This document shows positions 23,821 through 34,474 of a stretch of 64,000 bases of DNA, in pieces; position 1 is the stretch's first letter; every line of letters begins with the position of its first letter. Source of the DNA: Ochotona curzoniae (taxonomy: Eukaryota; Chordata; Mammalia; Lagomorpha; Ochotonidae); the NCBI RefSeq assembly GCF_017591425.1, contig NW_024465369.1:31643501-31707500 (forward strand), in the 5' to 3' direction. The position numbers were made by a program, and so were the translations under genes. The notes below the pieces were generated by a model. That model did no database searches, was not told the DNA's origin, and worked only from the letters and a program-made list of their open reading frames with translations.

Positions 23821-25062
23821 AGGACAGAGTGCACAGCTCAGGACAGGAGCAGCTCGGGACAGGAGCACCTGCTCTCCGGGGGGTTCCCACATCCAGGGAG
23901 GGTCATCTGCTTAGGCAATGCCCTGCTACTAGGGAGGACCTGGTGCATCAGCAGATGTGTCTGCTGAGGGGAGTTGGGGAATGGAAGCAGCAGGCTCCTG
24001 GGAACAGTTTAGAGTTCTGTTGTTTGACAAATTCAGTGGTTGGACTCTCACTCACCCATTGAAAATGCTCCCCAGGATGATACTGAACTTTGGACAGGGT
24101 TTTTCTGATACAGAGAAATCCAGGGGCTGAATGGCATGTGCAGGGAGGGGTGGTAGAGGGAGAAACCCTGCCTGGAAGTCCTGATGGGAGTTCTGTTCTG
24201 ACAGGTCAATGCCCCCTTATGGACAGTGGCCTATTCAGAGCAAGGTGGAGCAAGCACTGTTTCTTTGGGGCTGGGACAAGACCTGAGGCTTTGTGAAGAA
24301 TGAGGAAATCATTGAGACACTTGCTTTATGAATGTGTATCCTATCTGTTTTCAAGAAAAGCATTATTAGCACCTTTTTTCACAAGAGCGATCTATTTGAT
24401 TAAGTCCATTAACACTGACTTTATGTAACTCTGACCAGTTGTCCAAGCTGTTAGAAAACAGTAGGCAGAAGCTACTGCAGATAGATGAACTGATAATAGC
24501 AGGTGACAACAAGAGAGGAAGTAGAAAACCTATAATAGTTCCAAGAACTCAAAACCAATGGTCTGGACTCATCCAGTGGATGGTTAAATAACCCAGGGAG
24601 TCTTAAATCTGTTCTAGATTCAGACACTTGTTGATATTTTTATTGATGACCCTGCATCTCTAAGGTAACATTAGGTTCGTTTTGCCTTGTTAAGGAATTT
24701 GAAATGCATTTGCTGCCAAGATCCTTGTCTTACCTCACTAAAACTGTAAGGTTATGCATTTAAATTGCTGAACTTTCAAGTACTTGGAGACTTAATCATC
24801 TCCAATGACTCAGGGCAAGAAGTTTAGCCAAGTCGGGTAGCAGGGTTTCAGCTTGATCACAGATGTGCTTGAGTTTAAATCAGTCAATTCTTGGTACAAA
24901 TTATACTTCCCATCTTGAAAGGTGTAATTTGGAGCTTCACACAGATCTTTGCAAACAACCCCAATGTGAGTCATACAGTGATGAATCAGAAATACAGGGA
25001 CCAGTTTTTAATTGGGATTCTATATAGGCTTACATACAAGTGACCAAACAGATTTGATGCTC
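23821..25062. other. intergenic, nothing recognised
   Basis: No repeat family or exon-like segment recognised. Confidence 0.45.
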
Positions 25063-25094
25063 TCAAAGAGAGAGAGAGAGAGAGAGAGAGAGAA
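25063..25094. repeat. (AG)n microsatellite
   Basis: About 14 uninterrupted AG dinucleotides. Confidence 0.95.
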
Positions 25095-26089
25095 ATTTGA
25101 AAGTATAATTCTAGGCATTTGTTCCAAATTTCAGGGCTGCTAGGCCCACTGTGCTTTTGGTTTTTTGGGTCATAGCAAGACCCTAGGGTTGGCTGGATGT
25201 AGGACATGCTGACCACTGGTTTCTGGTTGAGCACAATCCAATCTCTTGTGTTTCTTGGAAGAAATCCTGGTGAGGGAAAGCACAGCTCTGCCTCTCACTG
25301 TAGAAGCCAGAGGGGTCTAAGCATCCCCTCTTAGTCCTGATGGGACATGTGTGGGCGACCCAGGACTGGCCTTGACCTTTGAATTCACAGAGTGCTGATT
25401 ATTGGTTCAAGTCTATGTTATTTTAATAGGAGGAAGAGGGTGTCAGGTAGGAGAATAAGAGTTTTCTTAGGCAGGGAGAAAAAATGATAGCTTTAAGATA
25501 GTTTGTGATGTGTGGCTGTGGATGTGTGTAAGTGTATGGGTGTGGCTATGTCTGGTAGTGTTTCTATGTGCTTGCTTGACAGAAGGATTCCTAATGTCAT
25601 GCCTTCAGAGTGATATTGAGCCTAGGAAAATGGAGAGAGTATGCTAAGACATTAACAGTTTATCTAAGACATTGTTGACATATATGTTACATATGTGAAG
25701 CCTGTTTATATACCCATCTTACAATGTCTGTTATCACTGCTATACTGACAAACTCAGGGGTCATTTTCAACTCCTTAATGTGATCATTAGTGGCACAGAA
25801 ACTATTAACCTCAGCTTTCTATGGAAATTTGCCTATCAAAATAGGCACAGCTTCCTAGGATACCATAGTCTTTCATTTCCCTTTGCTCATCTCTCTATTT
25901 CCTCCTACTTTTTTTTATCTGCTTTTGTCCCATAGGTGGAGATCTTCCATGGGGTTCCATCCTAAAACTTCATACACTGTGAGTGACTGGTTATGCATAA
26001 TGCCACTAATAAATTTATGTTGCTCAAATAAGAATAATCCCTGATTCATTGGGTGGTTTCTGTGTTATACACATTTACCATTAAGTATT
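25095..26089. other. intergenic, nothing recognised
   Basis: A loose TG-rich stretch (about 25505-25570) is the only notable composition feature. Confidence 0.45.
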
Positions 26090-26200
26090 CATCATGCATT
26101 GGATGGATCCTTTCATCACCCTGGTTGTACAGACCAAGAAATGATGCTAGTAAGGGGTGGAGGTATAATGCAGACTAGGTTCTGCAGCTCCACAGACTGA
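26090..26200 (-). mobile_element. MIR SINE fragment, possible
   Basis: 'gttgtacagaccaagaaatg' and the following tail match the complement of the MIR core only weakly. Confidence 0.35.
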
Positions 26201-26270
26201 GCCAGGATTAGAGATAGTGGGCCCTGTTCAAGGGGAAAAAATACAAAATTACAAATACAAACCAAGTATT

Positions 26271-26680
26271 GGGGCTGGCATTGTGGTACAGCACATTAAA
26301 TTGCCACTTGCAATGCTGTCATCCCATCAGAGTGCCAGTTTGAGTCTTAGCTACTCTGCTTCTGATCAAACTCCTTCTCAATGCCCCTGGGAAATCAGCA
26401 GAATATGACTCAAGTGTTTAGGGCCCTGCTACCTATGTGGGAGACCCAGATGGAGTTCTTGGCTCCTGGCTTCAGTCTGGGCCAGTCCTGGCTTTTGCAG
26501 CCATTTGTAGAGTGAAAGAAGAAGTATAAAATCTTTCTGCATCTCTCTCTTTTGCCTCTCTCTGTGTCACTATGCCTTTCACATATGAAAACCTTTAAAA
26601 CATAAGAATAAAAAACCTTTAAAAGCCTTAAAAAAGTAAATAAGTTAATAAATAAGCAAAACAAATAAAGCAAAAATTAT
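26271..26680 (+). mobile_element. CSINE-type SINE with extended A-rich tail
   Basis: Head 'ggggctggcattgtggtaca', middle 'tatgtgggagacccagatgg', then the CT stretch and 'gcctttcacatatgaaaacc'. The A-rich tail runs on for almost 100 bases with AAAT-like units. Old subfamily (the ggggctggca head). Confidence 0.88.
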
Positions 26681-26744
26681 AAAGTACTTAATGCAAATAG
26701 TTTAAAAGAAGCAAAGAACAGATGGAACAAAAAAAAAAACAAAT

Positions 26745-27520
26745 GGCAAGACTTAAACTTGACTTCATTAGTAATCACATTAAATATAATGGTCTAAATA
26801 ACCTAATTAAAAGGCAGAAATTTTGAAATTGAATAAAGAAATAAGAACTAATTATACATTGTTTACAAGAAACACACTGTTAATCATAAAGACACAAATA
26901 AATATAAAAGGATAGGGAAAGTTTATCATGTTTATACCAATTAAAGTAGAATTATAGTGCCTACAATGTCAGATAAAGTCATTTTCAGAGTAAAGAGAAT
27001 TACCAGGGATGAAGATTTATCTCCTAAAGATAAAGTCAATTCATTAAAAAGACATAGAAATTCTAAACATTTATATATCTAATGATGGAGCTTTAAAGTA
27101 TATGAAGTGAAAACAAATATAGCTGCAAGGAGAAGTAGGCAAATATCTAAATACAGTTGGTGATTTTAAACCCATAACCCAACAATAGAGTAGGCAGAGA
27201 AAACAAGAGCATAGAAAGACAAGGTCAACCTATCAACTAGCTAGACCTGATGGATGTTTAACAAGCACTCACTCCCTCCAAAAGACAGACTTATATATTG
27301 TCTGCAAAGTTCACCCCTCAAGATGGGCTGTATTCTGTAACATCAAACAGTCTCAATATATTTAAGAGGATTCAAGTCACATAAAGTATGTTCTCTGACC
27401 ACAGTGGATTTATCTAAGAAATTAACAAAAGAATGACTTTCGGAAGCCTTTCAAATTTGGAAACAGAACAAACTTCTAAATAGGTCAAAGAAGAAACCAG
27501 GAGGGAGATTAAACATTATT
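26745..27520 (+). mobile_element. L1M fragment: ORF2 endonuclease region
   Basis: The order of blocks follows L1 ORF2: 'aatcacattaaatataatgg', 'acattgtttacaagaaacac', 'ttaccagggatgaagattta', 'gtatgttctctgaccacagt', 'ggatttatctaagaaattaa'. The last corresponds to the conserved MFSDHNG-like peptide region. Frames are broken throughout. Confidence 0.85.
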
Positions 27521-27698
27521 CTAAACCAGATCAGAATGAACCTACAATCCTCTCAAAGAGAGAGAAAGGGAAGACTTCAAACGATCCTAAAGGGTCCCAA
27601 GGAAGGGACCTGAGGAAATGGATATTCCCGTCTTATAACCATGTGACCCATGCCCTTGGGTGTGAGGATTTCAAGAACATATAAAAAAGTCAAAGCTT

Positions 27699-27849
27699 GG
27701 GCCCGGCGCGGTGGCGCAAGTGGTTGAAGGTCCTCGCCTTGCACGCCCCGGGATCCCATATGGGCGCCGGTTCTAATCCCAGCAGCCCCGCTTCCCTTCC
27801 AGCTCCCTGTCTGTGGCCTGGGAAAGCAGTCCAGGACAGCCCAAAGCTT
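27699..27849 (+). mobile_element. young CSINE, 3' half missing
   Basis: The head is intact: it begins gggcccggcgcggtggcgca, with A-box-like and B-box-like regions (cgccggttctaatcccagca) and high CpG content. It stops abruptly after 'gacagcccaaag', with no CT stretch or A tail. The 8-mer caaagctt sits both just before the head (27691-27698) and at the break (27842-27849). Losing the tail side is the opposite of normal 5' truncation, so a later deletion is likely. Confidence 0.9.
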
Positions 27850-28449
27850 ACCAAATTATACACTCCACAAATATGTGCTACATCATGTGTCACCTAAAGC
27901 TAAGCAAAGAGATCAACATAAGTCATTTAAAAAAGCTGACTTTTGGCTTTCTAAAAGTAAGCTTCTCTAGACAATTACATGATATTAGACTTTTTGATTC
28001 TTCTCTACAGGACTTCTTTCTTCCTAAAAATATTTACAGAGTACCTTTCTCTATACAAGCTTTATAACATTATTTTTTACAGAGACAATAAAAATAATTC
28101 AGGCTTTCCCTTATTGGTATTGCAAATTGTGCATTTTGTTGGATTTCAGCAAAGTTTCAAACAAATTTACTCCTCTGGTGGCTGCTAGCCATTTTGCTTT
28201 GGTATCATCAGATGCCATCAGGATAAGATGATTTTTTTCTGGGATGTTATAAAATCACGTTTTTATTTTATTTACAGATGCATTTACTGTTTTGAGTGTG
28301 GCTCTAGGATTGTGCGCTGTCAACATGAGAATGTTAGTAATTTCTATGTCGTGCAATTCCAATTGCATTTTAAGTACAGTTCCTGAAGGCCTGAAGGTAC
28401 CAGAGATCACTCTTCAGCTGTTGCAGTGAATGAGATGGGAAGAAACCCT
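27850..28449. other. intergenic, nothing recognised
   Basis: AT-rich sequence, no gene or repeat seen. Confidence 0.5.
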
Positions 28450-28850
28450 TGTCTCCCAGAGCTTAGGTGTTAATGGTAGAAGATAGAAAATACACTAATA
28501 AAAAAAGCAATCCAAGATACTATCTGACACAGTTGAGTGCTGTGATGAAAAATAATGGGAAATGATCCAAGGAGTTTGGTCAAAGGAAGGCTCAGGAGAA
28601 AGTGACTCCTGAGAAAAGATTTGGAGGATCTCCAAGAAGGAGCAAGGGGAGACTGGAACATGCAGAGGCAGAGTGTAGTGGCCTGAGGCTGGCAGGTGCA
28701 TGAAAGGCAGAGGGCAGAAGAGCTTCTAAGGGTGTGAGAAATGTGAGAGCAGCAGGTGAGACAGTCAGAGAGGTGGGCAGATTATGCAGAAGCGTGGTAC
28801 TGTACCGAGGTGGGAAGCTTTGAAGGGGTGACCTGACCTGGTTTGTGTCC
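28450..28850 (+). mobile_element. old interspersed repeat, family not named
   Basis: The stretch resembles a widespread ancient mammalian repeat with purine-rich blocks of the type 'ggcagagggcagaagagctt', 'gagacagtcagagaggtggg', 'gggtgacctgacctggtttg'. The family cannot be fixed by eye. Confidence 0.4.
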
Positions 28851-28854
28851 TGGG

Positions 28855-29260
28855 CTGGAGAGTGGCCTCCTGAAAAGCACATCCGTCTGAGTCTTAATCT
28901 CCCAGGCCGGTGAACGTGACTTCATTTGCAAGTAGGGTTTCCTCAAATGTCATCAAGGATCTCAAGCTGAGATCACGCTGGATTTAATGTGAGCCTAAAT
29001 TCCACAAATGTTCCCATGAAAAAATGGAGTGGACGCAGGTGCAGAGAAGGCCAGCCCTGGAGTCATGCAGGCACCAGACCAAGAGCCTCCAAGCACAGCC
29101 AGCAGCCACAAGAAGCCGAGAGAAGGGCCAACACCGGGATGCTCCCTCCAGGAGCAGCGCCAGTCAATGCCCTGGTGTCAGGCCTGTGGCGTCCGGAACT
29201 GAGCGAGTAACTTCTGCAGTTTCAGCGGAGAAGTGGCATGTCACTGCCACCCTGGTGTGC
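28855..29260 (+). mobile_element. MLT1-type LTR (ERVL-MaLR), solo fragment
   Basis: The order 'aacgtgacttcatttgcaag', 'gctgagatcacgctggattt', 'cacaagaagccgagagaagg' and 'acttctgcagtttcagcgga' matches the later part of MLT1 LTRs (…gtgaccttatttggaaatag…, …acaagccaagga…, …ttctgttgtttaagccac…). No internal retroviral sequence is attached. It lies directly upstream of the CpG-rich block. Confidence 0.65.
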
Positions 29261-29380
29261 TAAAAAAAAATCGCAGGAGCTTCTGGGTGGAGGATCAGTT
29301 CTTGGAGGAAAGTAAAGGCGACCCTGAGCAGTCTAATAGATACTTCAGCTGAGGGTCTGGAGAGCACAATGGTGCCAGGG

Positions 29381-29900
29381 TTATGACGGGGAGCATGAAT
29401 ATCCCGGACTGCTTGGAAGGCAGAACGGAGAGGATTTGCTGGCATGAGAGAAACTGCCCGCAGAATGAACCAGCGTGGAGCAGCCCCTTAGCCCGGGTTC
29501 CTGCCTCGGAGCCACTCAGAGCACGCGCCGGAGAGAGGTGCAGGCGGGGAGGGCGGAGCCCAGGCGGCCTGGCGCTGCTTCCGCTTCCTGTCAGCGCCGT
29601 GGCCGGGTGCCGCTTCCCGCTTTTCTCGAAGCTCCTGGAAGCACCCACACTGGGCGCTTATCGGGAGCCGACCTTCCTGGCTGTAGGACGCTCCTTAGCT
29701 TGTGGGGTCCCTCGGAAGCCTGTGGGGTCCCTCGGAAGCCTGTGGGGTCCCTCGGAAGCCTGTGGGGTCCCTCGGAAGCCTGTGGGTTCTGGTGACCCCA
29801 GGCATTCTCCGCCCGTCCAGGCCTCAGGGTGGAGCCGGTCTCCTCTCCGCCCCGTCAGAGACTCACCTGTGCCTTTCAGGCCCCGAGACCTGGTGAGCAG
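29381..29900 (+). promoter_or_regulatory. CpG island-like block, candidate promoter
   Basis: By hand I count about 35 CpG dinucleotides in ~520 bp, against a nearly CpG-free background. It contains paired ETS-like sites (gcttccgcttcctg) and an NRF1-like 'gcacgcgcc', both common in CpG-island promoters. A good splice donor (CTG|GTGAGC) is at 29893. The direction of transcription is not certain. The gene it would serve is unknown. Alternatives are a GC-rich remnant of an unrecognised repeat or an enhancer. Confidence 0.55.
29701..29780. repeat. perfect 4 x 20-bp tandem repeat
   Basis: The unit tgtggggtccctcggaagcc occurs four times with no mismatch, followed by a partial fifth (tgtgggt). Identity implies recent expansion, and copy number is probably variable between individuals. 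It lies inside the CpG-rich block. Its 20-bp period shifts frame each unit, so it is not a coding repeat. Confidence 0.97.
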
Positions 29901-30328
29901 CGACTGGTGTTCATTTCTGTGAGGGGAACCAAGCAGTGACTAGCCCCTAGACAGAGCCTGCTCAGCCCAGAAAGCATGAGGGTTCCAAGAAGGCTCTGGG
30001 CAACACGAAGCAAGGAGGGACTGTGGACGGGGACGCGCGAGACCGTGGCTTTCGCCAAGTTAGGTTTACATGTGGGGGAGGCACGGTGCGACACTGAGCT
30101 TGAGGTGAGACGGAGGCCTGGGCTGGAGGCAGCAGCGTGACGGTCGCCCACTCAGACTGGTGTTGAATGCCACGGTATGGTGACGGTGTCTTTTTGGTTC
30201 CAGTGCCTCAGCACGGGGAGGCGTATTTGTGGAGGAAAGAACAAGAGGATAAAAAGTTTCATGAACACTGCTGATGGGCGACCATGCTTATGAAAAGAAA
30301 CCATTTTAAAAATAAAGAGAAAACTTCT
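29901..30328. other. downstream shoulder of the CpG-rich block
   Basis: Several CpGs persist to about 30190 (gacggggacgcgcgagaccg region at 30027-30046), then the composition returns to background. No gene recognised. Confidence 0.5.
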
Positions 30329-30578
30329 GGGGTGAGCAGTGGGTACAGTGACTAAGCTGCTGCTCCTGGTTGTCCGAGTACCTGAACCTGGAGTCCCAGT
30401 CGGAGTACTTGAGTCCCAGCTGCTCTGCTTCTACTACAGCCTCGAGTTAATGCACGCCCAGGGAGGCAGCCAGGATGGCCCAGGTACTTGGCTCCGTCTG
30501 CCCTGTGGGAAATCAGGTGGAGTTCCTGGCTTTGGCCTGGTCCTGTGGTCACTGGGGAAGTGAACCAACAAATGGAAT
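30329..30578 (+). mobile_element. CSINE-type SINE, old copy
   Basis: Head 'ggggtgagcagtgggtacag', middle 'agctgctctgcttctactac' and 'aggtggagttcctggctttg', and end 'actggggaagtgaaccaaca'. The CT stretch and tail are replaced by a TA/CA-rich microsatellite. Confidence 0.85.
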
Positions 30579-30636
30579 ATACATATATACATACATATAT
30601 ATATACACATATATACATATTTATATGTATATATGA
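30579..30636. repeat. (TATA/TACA)n microsatellite
   Basis: An alternating TA/CA run grown at the 3' end of the SINE, partly self-complementary. Confidence 0.95.
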
Positions 30637-30775
30637 TCAGAACTGACTTTCTTGCTCAGCCAGACCTGGAAACCAGGTAAGCAATTTCCAGAGAGTGCTT
30701 TCCCTCTAATAGCAAGTGTCTCCTTGGGATGTTTTAGTGGCCAAGGCTAGCTTTTACTTAATCTCAAACTAGTGC

Positions 30776-31090
30776 TTAGGGGACTGGTGCCATTTACGCT
30801 GCTTGCAACCTTGGCATCCCAGACCAAAGTGCTGACTCCAGTCCTGGTCACTCTGCTTCTGATCCAGATCCCTGCTAATACCCCTGGGAAGGCAGTAGAA
30901 GATGGCCCATTGTCTTCTGTCAGCCATATGGGAGACCCAAATGTAGTTCCAGACTCCTGGCTTCAGTTTGGCGCAGCCCTAGCCATGGAGGCCATTTGGG
31001 GAGTGAACTAGCAGATGGAAGATCTTTCTGTCTCTGCTTATTATTCTGTCACTCTGACTTTCAAATAAATGACTAAATCTGTGTTTTTTT
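30776..31090 (+). mobile_element. CSINE-type SINE, target of a later insertion
   Basis: It runs from 'cttaggggactggtgccatt' through 'gccatatgggagacccaaat' and 'ttggggagtgaactagcaga' to 'ctttcaaataaatgactaaa'. A younger copy inserted, inverted, into its tail. Confidence 0.88.
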
Positions 31091-31417
31091 AAAGATTTAT
31101 TTATTTTTATTGTAAAGTCAGATATACAGAGAGGAGGAGAGACAGAGAGGAAGATCTTACGTCTGATGATTCACTCCCCAAGTGACTGCAATGGCTGGTG
31201 CTGCGCCGATCTGAAGCCAGAAGCCCGGAACCTTCTTCCAAGTCTCCCACGGGGGTACAGCATCCCAAGGCTTTGGGCCGTCCTTGACTGCTTTCCCAGG
31301 CCACAAGCAGGGAATTGAATGGGAAGCGGGGCTGCCGGGATTAGAACCGGCACCCATATGGGATCCTGGTGAATTCAGAGTGAGGACTTTAGCTGCTAGG
31401 CCACGCCACCGGGCCCA
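31091..31417 (-). mobile_element. young CSINE with 14-bp target-site duplication
   Basis: A full copy in reverse. The A-rich tail complement is at 31091 and the head ends in 'gctaggccacgccaccgggc' 'cc' at 31417. The 14-mer aaatgactaaatct flanks it at 31067-31080 and 31419-31432, a clear target-site duplication. Low divergence indicates a recent insertion. Confidence 0.96.
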
Positions 31418-31612
31418 AAAATGACTAAATCTTAAAAACAACAGTACTGTTTGAAGCAGAGACCTGGTCCCCACCATGCGCACATGATCCTCCATTGTTT
31501 GGGCTTTTTTCTCCAGAGTAGAAGTGAGCAGTGTTTCTGTCTTACCCAGGTGACACACACTGTCAGCTCCAAGTTCTGATGACTTATTAATTATTCATCT
31601 TCTTTTTCTTAG

Positions 31613-31661
31613 GAGCAGGTCTTGCTGGGTAGAGCCTCATCTTTGGGTCAGACAATGGCAG
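31613..31661 (+). ncRNA. candidate small exon 1 of 2, unknown transcript
   Basis: 49 bp preceded by a strong acceptor (tcttctttttcttag) and followed by a consensus donor (CAG|GTAAGCC). It contains no stop-free frame long enough to judge coding. It lies about 1.7 kb downstream of the donor at the edge of the CpG-rich block. It could be a 5' UTR exon of a downstream gene, an lncRNA exon, or chance. Confidence 0.4.
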
Positions 31662-31801
31662 GTAAGCCTTCTTGCTTCAGCCAGGGGCTGAATAAGTGAA
31701 AGCTAATGCTGAACCTCACCCCTGGGGGCTTGGTGCAGGCCTCTGGCTTTGGGTATCAGGTGGCTGTCTCGATTCTGCTTTTTTTTGCTTGTTCATTGCA
31801 G

Positions 31802-31847
31802 CACCATCAGAGGAGTGCCGCGAATGCACCAAAGGACGCAAAACACG
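31802..31847 (+). ncRNA. candidate small exon 2 of 2, unknown transcript
   Basis: 46 bp with an acceptor after a T-rich tract (cttttttttgcttgttcattgcag) and a donor ACG|GTAAGAG. It is 140 bp downstream of the other candidate exon. An ATG at 31824 would open the reading MHQRTQNT into the donor. No known protein is recognised. Confidence 0.4.
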
Positions 31848-33431
31848 GTAAGAGAACAGATTCTCCAGGCCAAGTTCTTCTGCTGTGGGGGACTAGGACT
31901 GCAGACCTGACCCCTTGGGAAGTGGTGGGCTTTCTAGGGTACACTGCTTTTATCCTAAATAATTTCCCTTTTAAAAATCTAATCTAGTGACACTTGCTAG
32001 TCATGTGATCCTGATTGAATAAGCTACAGCAGCTCAAGGGTTAATATTAGTGAGTTTTTGATAGATCTGACTTCAATTATGACTGAAAGACATTCACACC
32101 CTTCTGTAACATGTTTTCCTCAGAAAATGCAAAAACCCATGTGAAGCAACAGCTGGGAATTTTAGTGCAACTTTGTGTGAATAACAAACATTTTAGATCT
32201 TGGTTTTCACGTCACGTTATTTTCTATAAACGGAGCTGGCTGCTTCCCCCAATGGGAATATGAGATTCCCACAGGTCCCTGCCCAGCCTGGGGTGGCCCA
32301 GGGCATCCTAGTGTAGGATGGGGGTCCCCCTGCAGATGGAGCCCTACCTGGATGCTTACTGCCTCTAACCCTAACCCCGTAGGCAAACACCTTACGCTCG
32401 TGAGGTCTTCCCAGCACTGGGTAGGAGATGGAAGGAAGAGGGTTTTTGTTCACTTTTCTGCCCTGATTGGTAGGATCTCCTCTTTCCTTCCGACCACCTG
32501 CTGTGGTTGTCTGACCTGCTGGGCAGAGGAGTAGCTACAGATGGGCATGTGCAGGTTGTGGAAGGTGATGATGAGATGACAAGGTCAGGATGGTGGAGGG
32601 AACAGAAAGGCACGAAGCTCTCCCTCTCCTTGCTCTGGTCACTGCTCAGTGATTGATTTCCATCTCACTTGCTTTTGGCCATAATGCCTGCAGAGAGCAC
32701 CTTCGCTGAGTGGCTGGCTGGCTTAGGTCAGGAGAGAGGAGAGATGGAGAAATGGGTAATCAGGAAGCATTCAAAGTAAATGGCTCATTGTCCCTGGTGA
32801 TGCTTCAGGCTCACCCCACTTGCATTTGTAGAGAATTACACTGTGGTTTTAAAGGACTATAGAGCAGACCCGCAGGTGGCAATTAAGGCTGTGTCCAAAG
32901 CGCCACAGGCCCCATATTGGTGTTGCTTGAGAGGAAAGTTGTGGTTGGAATGAACTTTCCTCCTCCCAAGTCAGTGAAACCCAGGGTGCAGTGGACTCTG
33001 ACAGCTGTTAGTTGGCCAGTGCCTTGCCTCATTGGTGCTGTTTGCATCAGCAGGTGCCGTTCAGGGTTGGAGGACCCTCATTCCCAGATGATGCCAGGCA
33101 TGGTGTCACTGAGAGCTTCTTTGTCTTCTGGAGGGGCAGTGACCATCTGCTTTGGGAAGCAGGCTCTGCTGTGGGCCAGTCTTTGAGTATAGACGTACAG
33201 AGTGTTTTTTGGCCAGAGAGGGGGCAGTGGAAGCAGGGGTCCCTGGCCCATCATCACAGACTTTGGAAGATGTGTCATCATTTATTTAACCATAAAGTCT
33301 CAGCACACAGTGTGAGAAGTGACCTTTGTTATTGGCCACTTCACTTCTGGACTCTGCCTTTAGGTATCTTTGCCCTGGATTTTGGCTTGCTTGCATTTTT
33401 AATCAACAAGCATTTGCTCAAGTACATTTAA
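31848..33431. other. intergenic, nothing else recognised
   Basis: Mixed composition. The ORF at 33012-33431 (139 codons, plus) lacks any domain or splice context. Confidence 0.45.
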
Positions 33432-33720
33432 AAAAAAAGGCTTATTTGAAAGGCAGAATTATAGAGAAAGAGATCACTTGTTCACTGATTCAGTCCACAG
33501 ATCACCATAATGGTCAGTAACGGAGCTAGGCCTATTCCAGGAGCTTCTTGCAGGTCTCCCACATTGGTGCGGGCATTTGGGCCAACTTCCACTGCCTTCC
33601 CAGGCAGGGACATTTGCAGGGAGCTTTGATCAGAAGTGGAGCCAGGACTTGAAGCAGTGCCCATAGAGGATACTGATGCTGTAGATAGCAGCTTAATATA
33701 GTACACATCGATGCCAACCC
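33432..33720 (-). mobile_element. CSINE-type SINE, old copy
   Basis: 'aaggcttatttgaaaggcag', 'ccaggagcttcttgcaggtc', 'cttgaagcagtgcccataga' and the head complement near 33715. First of a cluster of six same-strand SINEs. Confidence 0.85.
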
Positions 33721-34443
33721 TTCAGTTACGTTTGAATGTCCTCAGTCAGTCATTCCGCAGTGCTGGCCTTGGGTTTTACCAGAATAGTTTGCAGACTGTG
33801 ACTAGGCATTCTGTTTGTCTTGTGGACAAATAAGTCCTGTAATAATGTCAGCATATAGGACGCGATGTGATGTGATGGGTTCATCAGGTATCAAGCTGCA
33901 AATAAAGAAATTACAGTAAAAAAAAAAGGTAGTGTTAAGAATTCATGAGAGTTAGTCATATTTTCCCTGTAGGCTGCTAAAGCTGTAATTCTTAAAAAAA
34001 AAAAAAAAAAGCCTAAAGCAGAAGAAAGTAATGCTTTCTACTATTCACAGGCCAGCATAATTTTCAGGTGGTCAGTTGTTCAGTTTCCAGGTGACTGCAG
34101 TCAGAGGTGTAGAGTGAAGTGAAACAGACCATGGCTTAAAACTGAGGGGCTCTGAATGGATAGGCTTAGGCATCAGATAAAACTCTCGTCCTAGTCTCTG
34201 GTATTACATTTATCAGAGAGAGTGTGTTACAAGCAAGAATACAGAAGTGGCTGTCTCTACAGGAAAATCAGTTTGGCAGATGATCATTAATCAGGACAGT
34301 TCTCTGCAGGTGTCCCAAGTACTGGCGTTTGGTCGCTCACTTAAAGTGTCTATAATGACATTCATGGGGCACAGGAGATGTTCTGGGTGTTTGACAAGGC
34401 TGCTGCTTTACAGGTACATTGCTCTGGTGCCCATACCATTTTA
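33721..34443. other. intergenic, nothing recognised
   Basis: Two A runs (33919-33928 and 33994-34010) may be relics of retroposon tails. Otherwise unremarkable. Confidence 0.5.
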
Positions 34444-34474
34444 AAAAATATTTATTTATTTTTATTTATAAAAT

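Noticed and set aside
27699..27849. A functional tRNA gene
   Set aside because: The tRNA-like boxes belong to the SINE head; the full cloverleaf is not preserved.
29383..29922. 179-codon ORF across the CpG island, with a 106-codon ORF in another frame
   Set aside because: GC-rich DNA has few stops, and the 20-bp repeat cycles through all frames giving the same peptide motif in each. No homology recognised.
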